In this document: one piece after another, positions 18,401 to 26,949 of the stretch
Position numbering within the stretch: position 1 is the first letter of the stretch
How the letters are laid out: every line of letters starts with the position of its first letter
Assembly: GCA_002376235.1 (NCBI GenBank)
Contig: DFNX01000001.1
Location: 248,001-312,000 of the forward strand
Source: Neorhizobium sp. UBA3556
GTDB lineage: Bacteria > Pseudomonadota > Alphaproteobacteria > Rhizobiales > Rhizobiaceae
DNA length: 64,000 bases
Direction: 5' to 3'
Notes under the pieces: generated by a model
What the model was told of the DNA's origin: nothing
The model's database searches: none
Seen by the model: the letters and a program-made list of their open reading frames with translations, nothing else
Translations under genes and position numbers: made by a program

Positions 18401-21400
18401 GTCAGCCAGTCGGCCGAAACGGAAGACAAGCTGTTCGTGCCGGAAAACGTCTCGGTCGAACTGCGCAAGATCGCACGCCGCACCTGGCGTTATTTCGAAA
18501 TGTTCGTGACGCCGGAGCATAGCTACCTGCCGCCGGACAACTATCAGGAAAAGCCGAACCCGTCGGTCGCCAAGCGCACCTCGCCGACCAATATCGGCGT
18601 CTATCTCCTGTCGACCATTTCGGCGCGTCATTTCGGCTGGATCAGCTTTGCCGAGACGATCGAACGGCTGGAGCAGACGATCGCGACCGTCGAGAAGGCC
18701 GACAAGTTCCGCGGCCACATGTATAACTGGTATCACATCGACACGATGAAGCCGCTGATGCCGCGCTACGTGTCGTCGGTCGATAGCGGCAACTTCGCCG
18801 GTCACCTGATTGCCATTTCCTCTGCCTGCCGCATCTGGGCGGAAGCGCCGTCTGCGCATCTGCAGGGCAATCTTGACGGTCTCGGTGACGTTGCCGGCAT
18901 TCTCGGCGAAACGCTGAAGGCGCTTCCCGACGATCGCAAGACGGTGCGCCCGCTGCGCCGCCGCCTCGAGGAGCGGATCAACGGCTTTGCCAATGCGCTT
19001 GCCGCCGTCAAGCGCGAGCACGAGTTCGCCTCGATCCGGATCATCAACCTGTCTGTTCTCGCCCGCGAGATCCAGAAGCTTTCCCACAATCTCGACCACG
19101 AAGTTCGCTCCAGCCAGAGCGAGGAAGTGACCAAGTGGGCCGCATCGCTGGTCACCGCCTGCGAAGCGCATATTGCCGACAGTACCTTCGATAACGCCAA
19201 TGTCGAAGAGCTGCGCGATCGTCTGGCGGCGCTCAGCGTCCGCGCCCGCAAGATCGCCTTTGCGATGGACTTCAAGTTCCTGTTCCGCAAGGATCGCCGC
19301 CTTCTGTCGATCGGCTACCGGGTGGAAAGCAACGAAGTCGACGAAGCCTGCTACGACCTTCTCGCTTCGGAAGCGCGCCTGACAAGCCTGTTCGGCATCG
19401 CCAAGGGCGATCTGCCGAACGAACACTGGTACAAACTCGGCCGCCATGTCGTGCCGATCGGTGCGCGCGGTGCGCTGGTGTCCTGGTCGGGTTCGATGTT
19501 CGAATATCTGATGCCGCCGCTCGTCATGCAGGAGCGTCAGGGCGGTATCCTCAACCAGACCAACAACCTGATCGTCAAGGAACAGATGAACCATGGCCGC
19601 CGCCTCGGCACGCCCTGGGGCATTTCGGAAGCCGCGTTCAACGCGCTCGACCATCAGATGCACTATCAGTACACCAATTTCGGTGTGCCGACTCTGGGCC
19701 TGAAGCGTGGTCTCGGCCAGAACGCGGTCATCGCGCCTTACGCATCGATCCTCGCCAGCCAGTATGACCCAACGGCAGCGGTCGAGAACCTTGCCGAATT
19801 GCGCGAACTCGGTGCGCTCGGTATCTACGGTTATCACGATGCGGTCGACTTCACGCCGACCCGCGTGCCGGAAGGCAAGCGCTGCGCCGTTGTGTACAAC
19901 TACTATGCCCACCACCATGGCATGTCGATCGCGGCTGTCGCCAACGTCGTCATGAACGGTCTGCTGCGCGAACTCTTCCATGCCGATCCGGTGATCGAGG
20001 CTGCCGAACTGCTGCTGCAGGAAAAGGCGCCGCGCGACATTCCGGTGATGAGCGCCAAGCACGAGGAAAAGCCGGGTACCGGCGGCGGCGAGTTGCTGCG
20101 TCCGGAAATCCGCACGGTCACCAGCCCGGCCACCAAGGATCGCGAACTGGTGCTGCTCTCCAACGGCCATTACTCGCTGATGATGACGGCGACCGGCTCG
20201 GGTTACTCCCGCTGGAATGGTCTTTCGGTTTCGCGCTGGAAGCCCGATCCGACCGAAGACCGCTGGGGCCAGTTCATCTTCCTGCGCGACACGGCAACCA
20301 ACGACTGGTGGTCGACGACGACCGAGCCACGTCGTGCGGAAGGCGAGCAGTCGAAGGCGGTGTTCGGCGACGAAAAGGCCGAATTCCACAAAACGGTCGG
20401 CGACCTGACCAGCACGGTCGAGGTCATTGTCGGTACCGAGCATGATGCCGAAGGCCGTCGCGTGACGCTGCTCAACATGGGCACCGAAGACCGCTTCATC
20501 GAAGTCACTTCCTATATGGAGCCGGTGATTGCCGGTGATGACGGCGATCACGGTCACCCGGTCTTCTCGCGCATGTTCATCAATACCGAGATCGGCAAGC
20601 GCGGCGACGTGATCCGCGCCTGGCGCAACAAGCGCGATCACAGCGAACCGGACATGCTGGTGGCGCATCTTGCCGCCGACCATGCCGGAACGGATCGCCC
20701 GACCGAATATGAAACCGACCGCCGCAAATTCCTCGGCCGCGGCCGCACGCTGTCGGAGGCTGCTGCCTTCGATCCGGGCGCATCGCTGTCGAATACGGAC
20801 GGCTTCACGCTGGATCCGATCCTGTCGCTGCGCCGCAGCGTTCGGGTTCCGGCCGGCAAGAAGGTCAGCGTCGTGTTCTGGACGATCGCAGCACCGAAGC
20901 GCGAGGATCTCGACAAGGCGATCGAGCATTATCGCCACGCCGAGAGCTTCCAGAGCGAACTGACCCAGGCCTGGACCCGCACCCAGATGCAGATGCGCCA
21001 TCTCGGCGTCACCTCGCAGGATGCGGCTGTCTTCCAACATCTGGCCCGTTATCTCGTCTATCCCGACATGCAACTTCGCGCCGACCAGCAGACGCTGCAG
21101 GCGGGCATGCAGAAACAGTCGGGCCTGTGGCCGTCCTCCGTCTCAGGCGACCTGCCGATCGTCACGCTCCGCATCAATGACGAGGCCGACCTGCCGGTCG
21201 CCAAGGAAGCGATCCTGGGCCAGCAATATCTGCGTTCGCGCGGCGTCGTCTCCGATCTCGTGATCTTCAACGAGCGCGGGCCCGACGATGCGCAGGACAT
21301 GCAGCAGTCGATCGAACAGATGGCGACCCGCATGGGCCAGGAAGGCGGACGTACACATGTGTTCACACTGCGCCGCGATCTTCTGGAAGGCGACGGCGCC

Positions 21401-23935
21401 GATGGCCTTATCGCCGCATCGCGCGTGGTCCTGCATGCCCGCAACGGCCAGTTCGGGGATCAGCTCAACCGCACCAGCACGATCTTCGCGCCGTCGACGG
21501 AACAGCAGATCGATGCCGATCGCCGTCCGCTCCTGAACGGCGAAATCTTCGTCGCTCCCGAAGTCCTGCCGAAGGAACCGACGGATCTCGAATTCTGGAA
21601 CGGTATCGGTGGCTTCTCCCAAGAGGGCAACGAATATGTGGTTCGCCTCAACGGGGGCCAGTCGACGCCGCATCCGTGGATCAACGTCATCTCCAACGAT
21701 ACGTTCGGCTTCCACGTTTCGGCCGAGGGCGCCGGCTTCTCCTGGGCGGAAAATTCCCGCGACTACCAGCTGACGCCGTGGACCAACGATCTGGTCATAA
21801 ACCGTCCGGGCGAAGGTTTCTACGTTTCCGACACGGCAACGAACAAGGTCTACACACCGTTCGCCGCACTTTCGCGTCGCCCGGAAGTCCTCTTCGAAGC
21901 CCGCCACGGTCTCGGTTATTCGGTCTTCTCTTCGGAAGAAGACGGGCTGAAGCTGGAACTGACGCAGACCGTCGATCGGACGCGTCATGCCAAGTTCTCG
22001 CATATCAGGCTGAAGAACTCCGGTTCTGACACGAAGAAGCTGAAGCTCTACGGTTATGTCGAATGGCTGCTTGGTGCGAACACCGCAAAGACCGTTCCCT
22101 TCATCCTGCCTTCGCGGGACGAGGCAACGGGCACGTTGTTTGCCAACAACGCGTTCAGCATCAATTTCAGCCGCTTTGCCTTCCTCGGCATGAGCGAGAT
22201 GCCGACCGGATTTACGGCAAGCCGCCGCGAATTCATCGGTCGTTTCGGCTCGGTGCAGATGCCAGCTGCGGTAACGGGCGCGTCTTCGCTCAACGGTTCG
22301 CTCGATCTCGACGGCGATCCGTGTGCGGCACTCGCCTATGACGTAGAGCTTGCTCCCGGTCAGGAAACGGAAGTCACTTTCTTCCTCGGCGATGCCGCGA
22401 CGAAGGAGGAGGCGGTAGCACTTTCCGCCGAGCTCAAGACCGTCAGGTTCGACGGTGCGCTGGCAGAAAACCGTGGCTTCTGGAACGAGTTCACCGGTCG
22501 TCTGAAGATCTCGACTCCGGACAAGTCGCTCGACAACATGGTCAACCACTGGCTTCCCTATCAGGCGCTCGGTTGCCGCATCATGGCCCGTACCGCCTTC
22601 TACCAGGCGTCGGGTGCATTCGGCTTCCGCGACCAGTTGCAGGACACGCTGGCCTTCCTCGTGCACGAGCCGTCGCTGGCCCGTCGTCAGATCATCAATG
22701 CCGCGTCGCGCCAGTTCAAGGAAGGCGACGTGATGCATTGGTGGCTGCCACATAACGGCTCCGGTGTTCGCACGACGATCTCCGATGACGTCGTGTGGCT
22801 CGCCTATGCGATCAACCAGTATGTCTCGGTCAGCGGTGATGCGACCATTCTCGACGAGCAGCTGCCGTTCCTCTCCGGTCCGATCCTCGAAAAGACGAAG
22901 CACGATGCCTTCATCCAGCCCGAGGTGACGAACGAGATCGCCGACCTTTACGAACATGCGGCGCGTGCGCTCGATCTCGCGATCGACCGTACCGGCGACA
23001 TGGGCCTGCCGCTGATGCTCGGCGGCGACTGGAACGACGGCATGAACCGTGTCGGCGTCAATGGTCGCGGCATGAGCGTCTGGCTGGGCTGGTTCCTGGC
23101 AGCGGCGCTTCGCGACTTCATTCCCTACGCCGAAGCGCGCAAGGACAAAAAGCGCACCGATCGCTGGAAGAAGCATATCGACACGCTGAAAGATGCGCTC
23201 GAAACCGATGGCTGGGACGGCACCTATTACCGTCGCGGTTATTTCGACGACGGCACGCCGCTCGGCTCTGCCAAGAGCGACGAATGCCGTATCGACAGCC
23301 TCGGCCAGTCGTGGAGCGTGCTTTCCGGCGAAGGCCGGATGGATCGCCGCGACCAGGCGATGGATGCGGTGATGAAACAGCTGGTGGACGAGGATGCGGG
23401 TATCATCCGCCTGTTCACCCCGCCATTCGAAAAGACCCGTCAGGATCCCGGCTATATCAAGGCCTACCCGCCGGGTGTCCGTGAAAACGGTGGCCAGTAT
23501 ACGCATGCGGCCATCTGGGTCGTACTGGCGCTGGCGCAGATGAAGCGCGGTGACGATGCCTGGAAGTGCTTCCAGATCTTGAACCCGATCAACCACGCGC
23601 TGACCCGCGAAGCGGCCGATACCTACCGGGTCGAGCCCTATGTCGTTGCTGCCGATGTCTATGGGGCCGGCGACTATCAGAGCCGCGGTGGCTGGACCTG
23701 GTATACGGGTTCCGCGGGCTGGCTCTATCGCGCCGCGATCGAGGGCATTCTCGGTATCAAGCGCAATGGCGATCGACTGACCGTCGATCCGTCGCTGCCG
23801 ACCGGCTGGGATGGGTTCGAGGCCGAACTGACGATCGACGGCAAGGCCCATGCGATCAAGGTCGCGGGCGGCACGGTCACCGTCGACGGCAAGAAGGCCG
23901 GCAAGGATGGCGGGTTCAAGCTGTCGTCCAAATAA
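15473..23935 (+). CDS. ndvB: cyclic beta-1,2-glucan synthase
   Basis: A giant inner-membrane enzyme (2820 residues) that starts, elongates and cyclises beta-1,2-glucan from UDP-glucose for the periplasm. Rhizobia and agrobacteria need it for low-osmolarity growth and plant infection. Membrane segments lie at about 406-450, 820-870 and 940-990. The processive GT84 domain (about 470-800) has the DxD-type LDADTR (Asp624, Asp626) and the product-binding QHRW (Gln771-Trp774). A glycoamylase-like region follows. The C-terminal third is a GH94 phosphorylase-like module containing GGDWNDGMN (Asp2519, Asp2522), thought to control ring size. Length matches NdvB/ChvB/Cgs (about 2800-2870). I chose ATG 15473, seven bases after AGAAG; an in-frame GTG is at 15467. 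Confidence 0.98.
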   Translation: MSLDTPKPGSSRETDVKQIDHNDSIRATYLTIEDLRDCGVRLGRGEGEELPGLMSFEFFQQHSDNEKEILRVYRAAALDVDAGASITPAAEWLLDNYYIVEEAIQEVRRDFPKKFFKQLPTRVIQGQKMPRVLALAWLYVAHTHSGVNRETLAAMVEGFQENEPLEIGELWALPSFIRFVLIENLRRIATRVDRSRNMRKRANDVADEIIRLNDETESAKVLAGVADLARDNTFAAQFLYRMRNASQSTTFATQWIEERLAEVGTDVETVTQSEQSRLSSGNVTMGNIIKSLRLIIDTEWSVWFEDVSQIDKLFREHTDYEALDFGSRNAYRNRIEKLARLSKRSEAEVTQAAIKLSQDAAEKDPDVRETNVGAFIVGRHRKELEAAVGYNPPILQRAVRAYRKLNWLAIAAPVILLTVLALVITGHFLVQAAIPLIVVFFLLLMFALPASEGATGLFNTVVTYFVKPARLVGYEFKEGIPEEAKTLVVVPCLITDRDTVDELVRNLEVHYLANPHGEIYFSLLSDWRDSKLEQTEADLEILDYAKREIAALNARYKDEVESDRFFLLHRRRLFNPNEGVWMGWERKRGKLHELNLLLRGDRDTTYLQGANTVPANVQYVMTLDADTRLIRDAATKLVGKMHHPINRPVLDPETNQVVKGYGLMQPRVTPSLTTGTEASVFQRVFSVGRGLDPYVFAVSDVYQDLTAEGSFTGKGLYHVDAFEASLKGRIEENAVLSHDLLEGSFARCALVTDVELVEDFPTRYEVEVSRQHRWARGDWQLIPYIFDAKRGVTALGRWKMLDNLRRSLTPIAWFFASVLGWYFMDTLGALIWQILLIFSLFVAPTISLLTNLLPRSSDNVAKAHFYSVWSDVRSTNAQVALRIVFIADSACIMTDAIGRSLYRLFVSRKLMLEWKTAASIQSNAQGSPTDYYRSMWHAPAIAVLSIILAAIPGDNAFLVGIPFAILWIFSPLVAWYVSQSAETEDKLFVPENVSVELRKIARRTWRYFEMFVTPEHSYLPPDNYQEKPNPSVAKRTSPTNIGVYLLSTISARHFGWISFAETIERLEQTIATVEKADKFRGHMYNWYHIDTMKPLMPRYVSSVDSGNFAGHLIAISSACRIWAEAPSAHLQGNLDGLGDVAGILGETLKALPDDRKTVRPLRRRLEERINGFANALAAVKREHEFASIRIINLSVLAREIQKLSHNLDHEVRSSQSEEVTKWAASLVTACEAHIADSTFDNANVEELRDRLAALSVRARKIAFAMDFKFLFRKDRRLLSIGYRVESNEVDEACYDLLASEARLTSLFGIAKGDLPNEHWYKLGRHVVPIGARGALVSWSGSMFEYLMPPLVMQERQGGILNQTNNLIVKEQMNHGRRLGTPWGISEAAFNALDHQMHYQYTNFGVPTLGLKRGLGQNAVIAPYASILASQYDPTAAVENLAELRELGALGIYGYHDAVDFTPTRVPEGKRCAVVYNYYAHHHGMSIAAVANVVMNGLLRELFHADPVIEAAELLLQEKAPRDIPVMSAKHEEKPGTGGGELLRPEIRTVTSPATKDRELVLLSNGHYSLMMTATGSGYSRWNGLSVSRWKPDPTEDRWGQFIFLRDTATNDWWSTTTEPRRAEGEQSKAVFGDEKAEFHKTVGDLTSTVEVIVGTEHDAEGRRVTLLNMGTEDRFIEVTSYMEPVIAGDDGDHGHPVFSRMFINTEIGKRGDVIRAWRNKRDHSEPDMLVAHLAADHAGTDRPTEYETDRRKFLGRGRTLSEAAAFDPGASLSNTDGFTLDPILSLRRSVRVPAGKKVSVVFWTIAAPKREDLDKAIEHYRHAESFQSELTQAWTRTQMQMRHLGVTSQDAAVFQHLARYLVYPDMQLRADQQTLQAGMQKQSGLWPSSVSGDLPIVTLRINDEADLPVAKEAILGQQYLRSRGVVSDLVIFNERGPDDAQDMQQSIEQMATRMGQEGGRTHVFTLRRDLLEGDGADGLIAASRVVLHARNGQFGDQLNRTSTIFAPSTEQQIDADRRPLLNGEIFVAPEVLPKEPTDLEFWNGIGGFSQEGNEYVVRLNGGQSTPHPWINVISNDTFGFHVSAEGAGFSWAENSRDYQLTPWTNDLVINRPGEGFYVSDTATNKVYTPFAALSRRPEVLFEARHGLGYSVFSSEEDGLKLELTQTVDRTRHAKFSHIRLKNSGSDTKKLKLYGYVEWLLGANTAKTVPFILPSRDEATGTLFANNAFSINFSRFAFLGMSEMPTGFTASRREFIGRFGSVQMPAAVTGASSLNGSLDLDGDPCAALAYDVELAPGQETEVTFFLGDAATKEEAVALSAELKTVRFDGALAENRGFWNEFTGRLKISTPDKSLDNMVNHWLPYQALGCRIMARTAFYQASGAFGFRDQLQDTLAFLVHEPSLARRQIINAASRQFKEGDVMHWWLPHNGSGVRTTISDDVVWLAYAINQYVSVSGDATILDEQLPFLSGPILEKTKHDAFIQPEVTNEIADLYEHAARALDLAIDRTGDMGLPLMLGGDWNDGMNRVGVNGRGMSVWLGWFLAAALRDFIPYAEARKDKKRTDRWKKHIDTLKDALETDGWDGTYYRRGYFDDGTPLGSAKSDECRIDSLGQSWSVLSGEGRMDRRDQAMDAVMKQLVDEDAGIIRLFTPPFEKTRQDPGYIKAYPPGVRENGGQYTHAAIWVVLALAQMKRGDDAWKCFQILNPINHALTREAADTYRVEPYVVAADVYGAGDYQSRGGWTWYTGSAGWLYRAAIEGILGIKRNGDRLTVDPSLPTGWDGFEAELTIDGKAHAIKVAGGTVTVDGKKAGKDGGFKLSSK

Positions 23936-23964
23936 GGCCGGCGTTTCGACCATCACCTGACATG

Positions 23965-24009
23965 GCATCGCCCCGGAAACCGGATCGGTTTTCGGGGCGA
24001 TGCTTTTCT
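23965..24009 (+). terminator. intrinsic terminator of ndvB
   Basis: An 18-bp stem with one mismatch: GCATCGCCCCGGAAACCG (23965-23982) against CGGTTTTCGGGGCGATGC (23986-24003), with a 3-nt loop, followed by TTTTCT. It begins 30 bp after the ndvB stop codon. Confidence 0.88.
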
Positions 24010-24013
24010 ACAG

Positions 24014-24117
24014 CATGTCTCCCGAAAGTGGTCACCGGTTTCGGGATAAAGACATGCGCCAAAACAAAGACCTAAAGCGCTGTAAGCGAATCTGAAAGAT
24101 CGCAACCGCTTTAGGTC
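24014..24117. repeat. RIME-like rhizobial intergenic mosaic element
   Basis: Two adjacent hairpins: CATGTCT...AGACATG (24014-24020 / 24050-24056) enclosing CCCGAAA...TTTCGGG, and GACCTAAAGCG (24069-24079) with CGCTTTAGGTC (24107-24117). The words GTGGTCACCGGTTTCGG and ACAAAGACCTAAAGCG resemble the Rhizobium-specific intergenic mosaic elements scattered between rhizobial genes. The family match is from memory and needs an alignment. Confidence 0.65.
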
Positions 24118-24617
24118 GGCATGATCGCAAACTCCCTTTGAAAGAAGGGCAGCATAGGTGACCGCAACGGGAGATCCCGTCACGGCCGGGTCATGGGGAG
24201 GCGGGCAGTGCGATAATGGGTGGTATGGTTGTCAGGCATTCTACCCGCCCGATCGTGAAGCGTTCCGGAGCGCTTGGCGGACTAGGACATTCCGCTTTTG
24301 CCTTCCGGTGGAAGCTTTGCCCTGACGGCATCAGCTCCCGCATAACGACCATCATCTCGCGCCGAATCTTGCTCCGTAGGCGTCCGGTTCACGACCCGGC
24401 CCCCCTGCTCAATGACGGGTTCAGGTTACGGCGAAACATCGAGGCGTGGATGATAGGGAAGTTTTTTCGGCAAAGACTTGATCGCCAAGGACGATTTCTA
24501 CGACAGGGAATATTTTCGTCCCCGCATCCACGGGTTAGCGGGCGGTGTCATGCCTTTTTCGGAATACTCCAGCCTTGTACAGAGCTTCCAATATTGCCTT
24601 GGCTGGTTTCAGCCTGA

Positions 24618-24649
24618 TTGTCATCCCAGGCAAAGCCCCGGGATGACAA
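24618..24649. repeat. 10-bp inverted repeat
   Basis: TTGTCATCCC (24618-24627) and GGGATGACAA (24640-24649) are exact complements around a 12-nt loop. It lies 11 bp past the stop of the small membrane peptide gene (-), so it could stabilise or end that transcript, although no T tract follows on the minus strand. Confidence 0.5.
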
Positions 24650-24659
24650 GAGGAATGTC

Positions 24660-24797
24660 TTAGAAAATTCCGAGCGTCACGGCGCCGACAAAGGCGAAAG
24701 CCGCCGCGGCGATTGCCAGATGGGTAGCAGTCTGCCAACTGCCAAGAACCGTGTGGCGATGGGAAAGTGATCGTGTCTGAACAGTTGAATGCCGCAT
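24660..24797 (-). CDS. 45-residue single-pass membrane peptide (hypothetical)
   Basis: A short gene: ATG at 24795-24797, TAA at 24660-24662. The start is preceded by GGAGGAAG, a near-perfect ribosome site 4 bases upstream, the main reason for calling it. The peptide has a polar basic N-terminus (MRHSTVQTRSLSHRHTVLGS) and a C-terminal hydrophobic helix (THLAIAAAAFAFVGAVTLGIF), so it should be a single-pass inner-membrane peptide. I recognise no family. It stands alone, with a palindromic site upstream (24854-24880) and an inverted repeat just downstream. Confidence 0.65.
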   Translation of the reverse strand: MRHSTVQTRSLSHRHTVLGSWQTATHLAIAAAAFAFVGAVTLGIF

Positions 24798-24853
24798 GAT
24801 CTTCCTCCAGCTTTTCTTAAGCCACCATTCTCCGGGTGATGACTGATGCTACC

Positions 24854-24880
24854 TTATCCCTATCAACTTGGTAGAGATAA
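24854..24880. promoter_or_regulatory. imperfect palindrome upstream of the small membrane peptide gene
   Basis: TTATCcCTAtC (24854-24864) mirrors GgTAGaGATAA (24870-24880) around a short centre. It lies 57-83 bp upstream of the peptide start (minus direction), where an operator or activator site would be expected. Function is unproven. Confidence 0.4.
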
Positions 24881-24989
24881 AGTTCCAAGCAAAACGAGCG
24901 GATTGGAAAATCCTTTTCCGTTAATGCCTGTATTGTGGCGTTAACGGTTTATTATGCCTCGCGGTTCCCGACTGCGCCTTTTTGTCGCC

Positions 24990-25964
24990 TCAATCCGGGT
25001 TCTGCGTGAGCGCCATGCGAAAAATGTCGCCATCGACATTACCGCCCGAGCAGACCGCAATCACGGTGTCACCGAGCGTCTCGCCGTGGAAAAGCGCCGC
25101 CGCGAGCGCCACAGCGCCACCCGGCTCGACCACGATCTTCAACCGGCTGAAGGCAAGCGCCATCGCCTTCAAGGCCTCGTCCTCGGTGACGACGAGCCCG
25201 GCGCCGCAAAGCTTCGACATGATCGGGAAGGTGATGTTTCCCGGCTGCGGCGTGATGATCGCATCGCAGAGCGAACCGGATTGCCTGGCATTCTTCTGGA
25301 TCGTGCCGGATGCCAGCGAACGCGTGACGTCATCGAACCCTTCCGGCTCGCAAGGGTGGACGACAAGGCTCGGCGCCTTGGCCGCAAGCGCCAGCGACAC
25401 GCCGGAAATGAAACCGCCGCCACCGGTCGGGACGAGAACATCGGCCTTTTCGATACCGAGTTCCGCCGCCTGTTCGGCGATTTCCAGGCCGACAGTCCCC
25501 TGCCCCGCGATCACCAGCGGTTCATCGAACGGCCGGACCAGCGTCAGGTTGCGCTCGGCCGAAAGCCGTGCGCCGATCGCATCACGATCATCGGTCGCGC
25601 GATCGAAAAGCACCACCTCTGCGCCATAGGCACGGGTGTTCTCGATCTTGATGCGCGGCGCATCCGACGGCATGATGATGACGGCCGGAATGCCATGCAG
25701 CTTTGCGGCAAGCGCCACGCCCTGCGCATGATTGCCGGAAGAAAACGCGATCACGCCCTTCGCACGAACCTCCGGCGCAAGCCCCGAAATTGCCGACCAT
25801 GCACCGCGAAACTTGAACGATCCCGTATGCTGCAGGCATTCGGGTTTGACGAAAATCCGCCGGCCAGCGATCTCGTCGAGGAACAGGGAAGAAAGCAGGG
25901 GCGTGCGACGGGCATGGCCGTCGAGGCGGGCTCGGGCGGCTTCGATCATGGCAATATCGGTCAT
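24990..25964 (-). CDS. PLP-dependent threonine/serine dehydratase-like protein
   Basis: A 324-residue fold-type II PLP enzyme. HTGSFKFRGA holds the Schiff-base Lys51, SSGNHAQGVALAAK the substrate loop, and VPTGGGGFISG the glycine-rich phosphate loop. Members deaminate threonine or serine, racemise serine, or act on hydroxyaspartate. The absence of a C-terminal ACT domain points to the catabolic/short form rather than biosynthetic IlvA. The ATG at 25962-25964 (MTDIAMIEAARARL) matches the family; the frame opens at 26006. It follows the EEP gene on the same strand after about 120 bp. Exact activity cannot be assigned. Confidence 0.85.
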   Translation of the reverse strand: MTDIAMIEAARARLDGHARRTPLLSSLFLDEIAGRRIFVKPECLQHTGSFKFRGAWSAISGLAPEVRAKGVIAFSSGNHAQGVALAAKLHGIPAVIIMPSDAPRIKIENTRAYGAEVVLFDRATDDRDAIGARLSAERNLTLVRPFDEPLVIAGQGTVGLEIAEQAAELGIEKADVLVPTGGGGFISGVSLALAAKAPSLVVHPCEPEGFDDVTRSLASGTIQKNARQSGSLCDAIITPQPGNITFPIMSKLCGAGLVVTEDEALKAMALAFSRLKIVVEPGGAVALAAALFHGETLGDTVIAVCSGGNVDGDIFRMALTQNPD

Positions 25965-26085
25965 GGAAATCCTTGCTCGAAAAAGGCGGCGGCAGGTGAA
26001 TGACAAAAGCCTATTATCGGCTCGGACCCAGGTAAAGCGAAGGCCGCCGGGAAGATTGTCACCCAGTCAATTCAGCAGGCCAGCG

Positions 26086-26898
26086 TCAACGAGAAAGCCT
26101 TGCGCCGATCTTCACCACCGCCTTGATCGGCAGATGGTCCGATGCTCGGCGGGAAAGCGGCGTATCGTGCGTTTCGACACGATCGATCAAGCCCGGCCGG
26201 TTGGCCATGATGCGGTCCAGCGCCAGTACCGGCAGCCGTGACGGAAAACTCGGCACCGCCGACGGCAGGCCGAAAACCGTCGCCAGAGTGTTGAGCGAGG
26301 ACCGGTCGCCCAGTCGCCATTCGTTGAGATCGCCCATCAGCACGGTCGGGTGCTCTTCGCGGGCGCGCAGAATATCGAGGATCATTCGCGCCTGCTGCTG
26401 GCGGGAGCGGTTGAGCAGACCGAGATGCGCAGCAATCACCCTGAACGTGTTTCCCCCCGCCAGGTCCAGTTCAGCCATCAATGCACCGCGCGGCTCAAGC
26501 CCCGGCAGCTTGACCTGATGCACATCCCGCACCACACCTTCGCGAAAAAACACGACATTGCCATGCCAGCCATGAGCCCTGGCCACCCCCGAAACTGGTA
26601 CCGGGCAGAGCCCCGTCTCGCGCTCCATCCAGGCAAGATCGAGAAGTCCGCGACGCTCGCCGAAACGCGTATCCGCTTCCTGCAACGCAATGATATCCGC
26701 ATCGATTTCGCGGATCACCTGGGCGATCCGGCCCGGATCGAACCTGCCATCAACCCCGACGCATTTGTGCACATTGTAGGATGCCACGAGCAGACCGGTT
26801 GCCGGATCATGGTCGGAATGCATGCCGTTTCCGCGCGTCTTCCGGGCGCGGATCGACGCTATGATGCTGGCCGGAAGGGTTGTTCGTTTCTCATGCAT
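26086..26898 (-). CDS. endonuclease/exonuclease/phosphatase (EEP) family protein
   Basis: A 270-residue EEP-fold phosphodiesterase. The active-site set is visible in order: SYNVHKCVGVDGRFDP (Asn), ADIIALQEAD (metal-binding Glu), AAHLGLL (His), MGDLNEW (Asp/Asn) and SDHLPI (catalytic Asp-His). No secretion signal is seen. It lies 51 bp downstream of cardiolipin synthase on the same strand; EEP proteins are often encoded next to Cls, suggesting a role in membrane phosphodiester metabolism, but the substrate is unknown. The start may be ATG 26898 or the internal ATG 26823 (MHSDHDPATG), which follows GGAAACGG and would give 245 residues. Confidence 0.82.
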   Translation of the reverse strand: MHEKRTTLPASIIASIRARKTRGNGMHSDHDPATGLLVASYNVHKCVGVDGRFDPGRIAQVIREIDADIIALQEADTRFGERRGLLDLAWMERETGLCPVPVSGVARAHGWHGNVVFFREGVVRDVHQVKLPGLEPRGALMAELDLAGGNTFRVIAAHLGLLNRSRQQQARMILDILRAREEHPTVLMGDLNEWRLGDRSSLNTLATVFGLPSAVPSFPSRLPVLALDRIMANRPGLIDRVETHDTPLSRRASDHLPIKAVVKIGARLSR

Positions 26899-26949
26899 CG
26901 TCGTCGTTCTTCAAATTACACCGACGCAGGCCACGCCGACCGGTACAGA

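Larger units (their letters stand above)
23936..24659. other. gene-poor stretch after ndvB
   Basis: About 720 bases with no credible gene; the open frames inside have no ribosome site and look non-coding (Arg/Pro/Ser-rich). It contains the ndvB terminator (23965), a RIME-like repeat (24014-24117) and a 10-bp inverted repeat (24618-24649). Between 24130 and 24600 I see nothing recognisable; this may be decayed sequence or unknown mosaic repeat material. Confidence 0.5.

Noticed and set aside
16214..21073. A 1619-codon open frame on the minus strand inside ndvB (and a 941-codon one at 21143-23968)
   Set aside because: Both lie antisense to a well-recognised giant gene, have Arg/His/Asp-rich composition with no domain, and are explained by GC-rich codon bias.
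24014..24117. The paired hairpins as an insertion-sequence remnant
   Set aside because: No transposase fragment or target duplication is visible; the sequence words fit a RIME element better.
24216..24617. A 133-codon plus-strand frame in the gene-poor stretch
   Set aside because: No ribosome site, Arg/Pro/Ser-rich composition, no family resemblance; probably non-coding.
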